Source of the DNA: Larimichthys crocea
Lineage: Eukaryota; Chordata; Actinopteri; Sciaenidae
Length of the DNA: 64,000 bases
Reading direction: 5' to 3'
Assembly (NCBI RefSeq): GCF_000972845.2
Contig: NC_040016.1
Span: 19,494,098 to 19,558,097, forward strand
Shown here: in pieces, positions 26,501 through 36,400 of the stretch
How the letters are laid out: the number at the start of each line of letters is the position of its first letter
Numbering within the stretch: position 1 is the stretch's first letter
The notes under the pieces: generated by a model
Told to the model about the DNA's origin: nothing
Seen by the model: only the letters and a program-made list of their open reading frames with translations
The model's database searches: none
Program-made: the position numbers and the translations under genes

Positions 26501-29500
26501 TTTCCAGGTCAGCGCGTGAGAGGATTGGTTCTCGGATAAACTGAAGGAAACATGATGGAACCGAGGCCATTTTGAATGCTGATGTGGTTCAGAGGACTTG
26601 ACAATATTTACATTCACATTTAGTCAGCAACTCACAAAACAGAGCGACAAGGACAAGTTAGTGCAGCAATACTCAGAGAATTAAGGTCCAGTTGTTGGAG
26701 AGGAGGTCCTCTTTGAGGAGCTGGAGGTCTTCAGGAGGTTTTTGAAGGTACACCCCTGATCTGGTAGGAACTGGTAGGACGTTTAGACGAGAAAAGTTTG
26801 GATTGCCCCGAGCGTACGGGGAGCCAGGCGTCGTTCATTGGAGGAGGTAACATACTTGAATATATACCTGGGTGTCGTCTGCGTAGAGAATGCTCATAAT
26901 TCAGCTGAGCACTGTAGTTTTTGACACATGACAAAACTCAAATTGGAAGAAATACTGCCTCTGTATGGGACTACTTCATACAGAGCAGCAGCAGGATGTC
27001 GTATGTGGAACTGAGTCAAAATCATGAAGGAACATGTCGCCCAGTGTGACTCAGTGATGTGTTTTTAATAGTTTTTGGACAATAATGAAGCTCTCAGCAC
27101 AGAAGAGTAAGAAGTGTTTATTTCCTCAAGGCGCTTTTATGTCGATTCCTCTGTAACATTTTGTCGGCTCTGCTCTCATTTCCGCCTATAAACAGCCACT
27201 GATGTTAAAAGATGCGGTCAGTGCGTTTCCTGTTAATGTTACAAAGATGTTAAAAGACGTGCCACAGGTTTCGGTTTAATGTTTTAAAGATGTGGTTGAA
27301 GTTTAAAAAGCTGCAGCTCCGTTTTAATTGACTCTGTTCAGGAAAGGCTCAGCATGTTTCCTTGTTTCGACACCTTTCACCAGACAGCACTGTGGTTCTG
27401 ATGTGTCAAGGCGTCAGCTGAAGAAGCAGATAGCTTCAGGATGTAGGAACCACATTAGCCAGGAACCACGTGATCCAGATCAAACTTATTAAGAGTTTAA
27501 CACCAGAATAACCTTTATAGAGCTGTCGAAATTAGCCTGAAATTCTGCTACTTCTTATACTCAAGCTTTGTACATAGTGGCCAAACAGTATAATAACAGC
27601 AATAGATGGCACACATCAACACAGAGGCCCCAAAAGACTCTTTTTCCATAAATCTACATTATAAAAAGAAGTTCCTATAAAACGGTGGATACATTTTTCT
27701 GAGCATCACAACCCGAAAGGACTCGTTTCACTATCAGAATTTGATCCATTCAGTCTGATAACAATTTGAAGTCTTAGGAGAGATGCATGATTAAATCATT
27801 TTATTCGCATTCAAGTGGAGAGCTAAACCTGAAGTTGGCGACTCCGGATGATCCGACTAATTTTACGTCCAGAAATCAAACTTTTTTTTTTTTGTTTTGC
27901 TTCATGTACCACTGAGCAGCTTCTGTAAGACTGAACGGAGTACGGCCTCCAACGCTGTATCCAGTTCTCTTTATCAGAGATCAGTGATGCACCAAATCCA
28001 AAGGATGAATCAAGACAATATTATCTAGTGATGGACAGTTGTTGGGCTGCAACAAAGGATTCTTTTCATTATCAAATTAATCAGAATGTTTTCTCATTTG
28101 TTTGAATAATTATTTAGGCTATAGCTGAAAGATAAAGACAAACAATCCTAAGTCGAGTCTTCAAGTACAGTTTGTAGTTTTAAAGGTATTTTGACCTCAT
28201 GGAGGTGCAGAGAAAAGAGAGGAGATAAACAGCAGCAGTGGGGTTCATCTTCTGGGGACCATGAATGTTTGAGCAAAATTTGTTGATGCTGTCTGACTTT
28301 AAAAAGTTAAAGTTTCAGTTCTACAGTTTCTTAAAGTAAATATGAGTTTCCCATGAGTCTTAAACCAACATTTCCTGTTCCTTCTCTTTCCAGGAAGTCC
28401 ATTCAAGGTCCCGGTGAAGGACATGGTGGACTCCAGTAAGGTCAAGGTGTCCGGTCCCGGTGTGGGTTCAGGAGTCAGAGCCAATATCCCACAATCCTTC
28501 ACGGTGGACTGCAGGAAAGCGGGCGTGGCCCCTCTGGCCGTGGCCATCACTGCTCCTAAAGGCATCGCGGAGCCCATGGAGGTGACGGACAATGGAGACG
28601 GGACTCACTTGGTGTCCTACACGCCGTCCGTAGAGGGACCGTACTCTGTGGCTGTCAAGTACGCAGAGGAGGACGTCCCCCGCAGGTACAGAGCAGTACT
28701 GCAGTATTATAATGTAACAGTTTACCAGTTTAAAGACTAAACGTGTGTCTCTTCAGTCCCTTCAAGTTTCGTGTCCTGCCGACTCACGATGCCAGCAAAG
28801 TGCGAGCCAGCGGCCCCGGGCTGACCAACGGCGTCCCCGCCAGCTTCCCCGTCGAGTTCAACATCGACGCCAAGGACGCCGGCCAGGGCCAACTGAGCGT
28901 GCTCATCACCGTCAGTAACACATCCACACATATTTATACACACCAATGAAAGAAGACATCATGTTTAACCACTGTCCTCTCGTCTTTCTTCCCTCCTAAC
29001 ATGTCAGGACCAGGATGGTAAACCTAAGCAGCCCACTATCCATGACAACGGGGACGGTACATACCGGGTTTCTTATATCCCCGACCGTGCAGGCCGGTAC
29101 ACCATCGTCATAAAGTATGGCGGTGACGACATCCCTGCCTCGCCTTATAAAGTCCGCGCCACGGCAACTGGAGACGCCAGCAAATGCACCGTCACTGGTA
29201 TGTGACCACTGATGGAAGCATTAGGACCAAAATTTTAAATGTTGGTGGGCATAAAATCCAGAATAAATGTGTCCTCCTCGCTGTCAGGTCCAGGTGTGGG
29301 CCCAACGGTGGCCATCGGCGAGGAGGTGGGCCTCGTGGTGAACGCTAAGGGTGCCGGGAAGGGGAAGGTGAGCTGCGTGGTGGTTCAGCCCGACGGCAGC
29401 GAGGTGGAAGCCCAGGTGCTGGAGAACGAGGACGGCACCTTCGACATCTTCTACACCGCGCCGGCACCCGGGAACTACGTCATCTACGTCCGCTTCGGAG

Positions 29501-29768
29501 GGGAGAACATCCCACGCAGTCCCTTCAAAGTCATGGTGGGTGGTGGTGGTGATTGAGGGATGCTGAGCTGTGTTTGTTCTGATGAGGGAGTGACAACAAA
29601 ATATGTGTGTGCAGATTGATTTGAAAAGTTTTCACTGTAATTTCGTCGTGATGTTCTTCTGTCCTCAAAGAAACTTTAAGATTATTGGCTGATTAAAGTT
29701 GGTTGCAGATTAACTTTTTGATTTCAACAGACTACGAGGCCACAGCTGTGTGTGTGTGTCTGTGTTAT

Positions 29769-29806
<38 letters not shown>

Positions 29807-29936
29807 TGTGTGTGTTAACCCTTATTGTCGTGTCTTCAGGCTACTGATGAGGTACCCATGATGCAAGAGCAGAGGTCTCTACAGCAACAGGCCGGCCCCC
29901 CTGGAGCTGGCTTCCAGCCCTGGGTACACCCGAGCA

Positions 29937-29981
<45 letters not shown>

Positions 29982-30117
29982 CCATATAAATATATACATA
30001 TTCACATACACACTCATAAACACACACACAGACACACACAAGGGTATTTACTTTGTATAAACACGTAAACTTTAATGCTAGTCATGATTTTGGTGCATTG
30101 ACCCTTTAACATAAAAC

Positions 30118-30174
<57 letters not shown>

Positions 30175-31128
30175 GTCTCCTCTCTTGCAGGTGAATGGCT
30201 CCTGGTTAAAACTTGACCTCTCTCTCTCTCTCTCATTCTTAAGCGTACTCGCTCGACCGCTTTGCCTCCTCCATGTCATCGCTTCTCTTTTTGTCTCAGC
30301 CAATGGGATCGCAGCACACCTCTCACAGCGTGACATAAACAATCAAAACTCAGGTGTTTTCATGAGACGTGTCGCAGAAAGGCGTTGCTATGGTTGCGGG
30401 TGTTTGAGGATTCTAATTTTTGTCCTCCAGGGTGTTTGTTTGTGGCAGACTCTTCCTCTCTCCTCTTCCTCTTCAGTGCACTCTTCATCGCTGTGGCTGC
30501 ATCACAGAATCATCCCATCATCCTCTTCTTCTTTTTCTTCCACCTTCTTCCTGCTCCATTGCACTACACTTCCCAGGATGCCTCTGTGTGGGGGCGGGGC
30601 TGGGATACAGCAGCAGCATGTTTCTTATGCGGGACCTTGAGGCGGACAGGAAGTTGTTTTTAATGTTGGACAGACACGTCAAACTCTGTCCGTATGTCTG
30701 TCTTCCGCAGGTGACGTCAGACAGCTACGAGCCAATCAGCAGCAGCGTTAATGGCAGCGGCTTCAGACCTTTCGACATGGTGATACCCTTCGCCTTTAGG
30801 AAGGGAGAAATCACCGGTGAGTCATTCATACCCTTTCAGACATGCACCTGTTTTATATAAAAGTGACTCAGGATAATGAAAATATATATACAACAAAATG
30901 TTTATTGACCTTACTATAAATAACTGATTGCTGATATAGAAATGAAAATATGACACCTGTCTCTAACTCTCTGACTCTCTCAGGTGAGGTGCTGATGCCT
31001 TCAGGTAAATCAGCTCAGCCGCTGATCTCAGACAACCTGGATGGGACGGTGACAGTGCAGTACTCGCCCACTGAGGCCGGCCTGCACGAGATGCACATCA
31101 AATACAATGGCACACACATTCCAGGTCA

Positions 31129-31175
<47 letters not shown>

Positions 31176-31304
31176 TCCTGGTGGTGGGTGGGTTAGAAAG
31201 GTGAAATGGTGACATCTGGTGTGCAGAAAGAGAACTGCAGCCTGTTCTCTCTGACTTCAATCTGCCGTCAAGATGTTTGGACTCATATTTAAGATGAAAC
31301 ATGG

Positions 31305-31344
<40 letters not shown>

Positions 31345-33369
31345 GCTGTGTGTTAGTTTGTGATTAAGAAGTGTGTGTGTGTCAGGGATCTGCAGGAGAA
31401 AACCGATTAGCCTGCAAGTCTAACCTGTGTGTGTGTGCACGATTGTGCAGTACATGTTGAAAAGCATGTGAATACCTGATCAGTCCAGCTATATTTAAAA
31501 ATGTGACACCATGAACATCGTTCTGCTGAAACAACAGACTCCGCCTTTCTGAAAAGTCTTTGGACAATATTTTGGACTGCAGAAATTTACACCTATTCAG
31601 CCACAAAAACATTAGGGGAGGTCCGACACCGATGTCTCACAGTTGGCGTTCCAGTTGTTCCCAAAGGTGTTGGATGGGGTGAAATTTATGAACCTGGCTT
31701 TGTGCACAGGGGCATCTTCATGTTGAAAACCTTTACGCAAAGTGAAGCTCTATCTGCAGATGTTTTTTGTTGTACTGATGTTGATTTGTTGTGTGTGTGT
31801 CGCAGAGTCTCCCCTTCAGTTCTATGTGAACCATGCCAGTAGTCCTAATGTCACAGCCTATGGTCCCGGTCTGAGCTACGGCGTTGCCAACAAGTTGGCC
31901 ACATTCACCGTCTTCACAGAGGACGCCTCTGAAGGTACGTTAGCTACAGGAGGAGGACGGGCAGCAGTAAGAGCTGTGACGACAACACAATGCAAAACTT
32001 TGCGCCTCCTAACACTCTGCTCAGACTTTCCCACCAAAAAGAAGAAGCTGGGTCCAATAGATGTTTGATGAATGACAGAATTATTGTCGATTAGTTTTCT
32101 CTTAAGCAGCAGTAGCATCTAAGCTGTCTGTCTGTCCATCCAGGCGGTCTGGACTTGGCCATCGAGGGTCCATCCAAAGCGGAGATCAGCTGTATGGACA
32201 ACAAGGACGGGACGTGCAGCGTCAGCTACCTGCCCACTCTGCCCGGAGACTACAACATTCTGGTCAAATACAACGACGACCACATCGCCGGCAGCCCGTT
32301 CACCGCCAGGATCACTCGTAAGACTCCAGCACACAAAGATTATTAAGGATGATCATTGATCATTGCGTGACATAATGTGTAATGTCCACAGTGTTGTCTT
32401 ACCTCTGTGAGTGTTTGTGTGTTTCAGAGGACAACCAGCGCCGCTCTCAGGTCAAACTGGGCTCTGCAGCAGATTTCTCTCTGAACATTAATGAAACGGA
32501 CCTGAGCCTGCTGACCGCCAGCATCCAGTCGCCATCGGGCCGTGATGAGCCCTGCCTGCTGAAGAGGATGGCCAACAACCACATCGGTAACACACAAATA
32601 AAAACACACCAACAGTAAATAAAGTTATTAATGAATTAATCTGTACATTTAAGTTCTGCCTCTTCTCCTCTCAGGTATCTCCTTCATCCCCCGGGAGGTT
32701 GGTGAACACCGGGTCAGCATCTTCAAGAACGGCCGTCATGTCGCCAACAGTCCCATCACCATCATGGTTGTCCAGTCCGAGATCGGCGACGCCAGCCAGG
32801 TCAAAGCTCATGGAGACGGACTCGTGCAGGGAACCACCTTCAACAACTCCAGCTTCGTGGTCGACACGCGGGAGGCCGGTCAGTGTGCCGGTCAGACTGC
32901 TCCGCTTCTGCTGTTAGCCAGCCACTGTTAGTTTCACATATATGTCTATGTGTGTGTGTGTGTGTGTGTTTGCAGGTTATGGTGGCCTGGCTCTGTCCAT
33001 TGAAGGTCCCAGTAAGGTGGACATCCAGACGGACGACATAGAAGACGGGACGTGTAGAGTCACCTACTGTCCCACTGAACCAGGAAATTACATCGTCTCA
33101 ATCCGATTTGCTGAGGAACATGTCCCAGGTAAAAAATAAAACACACTTCACAAATTATTATAGATTCTTATAGAGACTCGGCGTCCCCTGAACTGAAATG
33201 TAATGCGTCTTTCCAGACAAATAATTTGAGGCGTGTTTGTCAACAGGAAGTCCGTTCACAGTGCGGGTGACTGGAGAGGGTCGTATCCGGGAGAGCATCA
33301 CCCGACGACAGAAGGCGGCATCGGTTTCCAGCGTGGGGAGTGTGTGTGACCTCAGTCTGAAGATACCAG

Positions 33370-33403
<34 letters not shown>

Positions 33404-36400
33404 ACTTACTTCGCTATTGGTGGTCTCTCACACACCTGGAGGACAGGTGCAGAAATAGCAGTGTGTGTTTGATTGTGTGTTCTAAGTCAATGATAAAAAA
33501 GCCTTTAGGTCGTGAACTTGGACTCGATGTGTCGCAGACTGTCAGACTGCAAACTGGAGACGGCGTTCAGGCAGAGCTCCTCTTCTTCCTCTTCCTGAGT
33601 TTCTAAAACTGTTTCCTGTCTGAACTTTATTTCTCTGGTACAAACTCTGCACTGACTGTATTCTGTCAGCTTTGTCTTTTGTCCTTCCTTAATCTCTTCT
33701 TCTTCTTCTTCCGTGCCTTTTCTGTCTTCATTATTTTATCATCTCTGCATCTTCCATAATCTTTCTTTCTTTTCTTTTATCCTAACTTCTTCCCTCCATC
33801 CTGTCTCCTTTTTTCCTCCTCAGCTTCTCCTTATTTTCTTCTCCTCCTCCACCCCATCGTTCTCTCTCTTCCTCCTCCTCCTCTCCTTGCGTCCTCCTTC
33901 CCTCTTTTTATCCTCCTCTTCCTCCAGTGAGCTGGTTCCTCCTGATCTTGTCTCGGCAGTTCCTCTCTCACACCTCCTCCCGCTCCTCCTACTGCTCCCT
34001 CTGGTGGTCTGGAAGATCTAGATGTCGTGGGACTCGTTCCTCTGCCGTTGCCCAGGATCAGAGCCTCTCCCCTGGGCGGGTCCGCCTCATCTCTGGCCTC
34101 TCCGGCCTGGTGCTGGCAGCAGGGTCAAGGGCAGCCAGGGGCGTTGGTGGTCACTGGTCTGCGGGCGGTGCTGGGTTAGAGGGTGTGTTACTGGGGGGGG
34201 AACATGCTGGGGTTGACGAAAGAAGGTTTGAGGATATACAAACAAAAACATGTTCAGGAAATCTAGGAAGTATAAGTTAACAGACACAACAAAAAGTAAT
34301 GAAATACTCTCTTTGCAGCGATCGACATTCAGGACGTCACTGCCGAGGTCACTTCCCCCTCCGGAGTCAGTCAGCCTGCCGAACTGGTCGCTGTGGGTAA
34401 CGACACCTACTGTGTGCGCTTCGTGCCCACAGAGATGGGTGTGCACAGCGTGAGTGTGAGGTACAGGGGTGTGCACGTGCCGGGCAGCCCTTTCCAGTTC
34501 ACCGTGGGGCCGCTGGGAGAGGGCGGCGCTGCCAAGGTGAGAGCAGGAGGTCCAGGACTGGAGGGAGCACAGGCAGGAGAGCCAGGTACACACACACACA
34601 CACACACACAGGGACAATCAAAGCTACACACCTGAACTAACAAGTATCCATATCCGCTGAAATGATTGAATGGTGACTTTAAACCTGATGTTACATTAGC
34701 TGCTTCTGTCTTCTACCAGCTGAGTTCAGTATCTGGACAAGGGAGGCGGGGGCCGGCGGTCTGGCCATCGCCGTCGAAGGACCCAGCAGGGCGGAGATCT
34801 CCTTCGACGACCGCAAAGACGGATCCTGCGGCGTCTCGTACATCGCTCAGGAGCCCGGTAGGGAAAACACACACAGCTCATTCCCGATGATTGATCGTTG
34901 TCGTGTCTGTTTGGCTCTCTGAGTTACATCCTCTCCGACTCGTCTGCAGGTGATTACGAGATCTCAGTGAAGTTCAACGACCAGCACATTCCCGACAGCC
35001 CTTACCTCGTCCCTGTGGTTGCTCCGGCGAACGACGCTCGCCGCCTCGCTGTTACCGGCCTTCAGGTGAGGCATGAGGAGACACCTCCACACCCAGCCTG
35101 CCCTGCCTTGCTAAAGGGCTCCGGGGCACAGTTGCATAAAAATATGATGTCAGGAGCAAAGATAGATGAAGTGGGTGTGATGGTTCGACTGGTTTGGGCT
35201 TTTTAATTTAGACTCTTTGATTTGAAGAGAAAACACTTCTGGAGACACACAACACTTGGATTTGTCAAGATATTAAACATCACATTAAACGTCAGCCTTA
35301 AAAAGCCCCATCAGTCGAACCCTGGCAGTCGTACAGATAGTCAGGTGACCACGACTTCTTTATGCAACTGGCCTCTCATGGATGTGACCACAGCCAGGCA
35401 AACACTTACACTGTGTGAAGTTGATACTTTGGCTGGAGAGAGGTGATAAAGGAGAGAGTGGGGAGTGGAAATAATTCCTCCTTCATCGTTTTGAGCTCTA
35501 AACATTTATTTTCATATTATGTAAAAGTACCCAAAGTGATGCCTTCAGGTGTCGTCCAACCAACCCAACAAAAACTCCTTTTAAGAAGCTGGAGCCAAAG
35601 AGTGATCAGCTGGATAACTAAATAATTAATCATTTATTACAGTTGTTACTGATTGCGTCAGTCCCCTAATAGATTAATTGACTAATTGTTTTGAATCTAC
35701 ATTTAACTGTTTCCATTTTGGATGGACGTTTGACAAACATTTGTTCAACGTAACTCGACAGTTCAGCCGGGCTCAGTTTAGTTTCGCCTCTCTCGACTGG
35801 TTTGCCTGGCTCTGGTCATCCCTCCTCTGTCTGGTGTGGAACTGCTGGTGTTTCTCTTGTGTTTCATTTAAAGACTCTTAACAGCACCGTCATCTTCATC
35901 ATCTTCACCATCAGCATCGTCAGCTCCCTGGTTGCCTAGCTACAGCAGATAAAGGCGGGCCCACAGCGGACCTCCTGCTGTCCTTTTTTTTTTTTTTAGA
36001 GACTGTAGTTTGTTTCTTGTTCGTCACTGTAGACGAAGTAGTAGTCTGGGTGTTGTCATACAGTCGACAGATGAAGTACAGCTGTACTGATAATTAATGA
36101 CATTAACATTGGAAGATATAACAGGGATATTGGCCTGTCCCTTTAAGTATTATAACTCATCAAAGATCATTGATAAGTTTATTTTTATGTCTTTCTTTAA
36201 CTTTCAAACGTTTCGGATTTACTGGCTGCCTCCTTAAAAACTGTACTACAACACTGTAAGACTGTAGTAGTGCCAGTGTCAGTGTGTCTAACTGCTTTCT
36301 AACACTGTGGCCGCCTGCCTGTGTCTGCTGGAGCTGCACCAACAGGAGTTCAGGTAAGAGTAGATAGAAATGATAGAATAGAAACTGAACAGGAACAGAG

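Larger units (their letters stand above)
21048..29535 (+). other. flnb: flnb exons 16-32: Ig-like repeats 5 (end) to 15
   Basis: Coding exons: 16 at 21048-21171, 17 at 22718-22878, 18 at 22972-23062, 19 at 23165-23319, 20 at 23580-23697, 21 at 23810-23889, 22 at 24013-24192, 23 at 24277-24591, 24 at 24739-24856, 25 at 24938-25138, 26 at 25232-25405, 27 at 25493-25655, 28 at 25741-25901, 29 at 28394-28685, 30 at 28757-28910, 31 at 29008-29197, 32 at 29288-29535. All phases agree. Exon 23 (105 codons) carries essentially the whole of Ig9 in one exon, while most repeats are split over two or three. Ig10, encoded across exons 24 and 25, has an extra Pro/Thr/Ser-rich loop ([14 protein letters not shown]) compared with the mammalian repeat I remember. 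Ig15 ends in exon 32 with [19 protein letters not shown]. Confidence 0.95.
30711..35065 (+). other. flnb: flnb exons 34-44: Ig-like repeats 16-21 (rod 2)
   Basis: Coding exons: 35 at 30984-31124, 36 at 31806-31934, 37 at 32144-32317, 38 at 32428-32586, 39 at 32675-32878, 40 at 32976-33128, 41 at 33247-33369, 42 at 34319-34585, 43 at 34720-34857, 44 at 34950-35065. They cover Ig16 (34-36), Ig17 (36-37), Ig18 (38-39), Ig19 (39-41), Ig20 (41-42) and Ig21 (42-44). This segment forms the compact paired repeats that bind integrin tails and many partners. Ig20 begins with [16 protein letters not shown] and runs straight into exon 42; no FLNC-type insert exon is seen in intron 41 (33370-34318), which is pyrimidine-rich. 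Confidence 0.95.

Noticed and set aside
33713..34280. Open frames in flnb intron 41 as a possible FLNC-type Ig20 insert exon
   Set aside because: The frames are low-complexity Leu/Ser products of a CT-rich stretch, and exon 41 joins exon 42 in phase without them.
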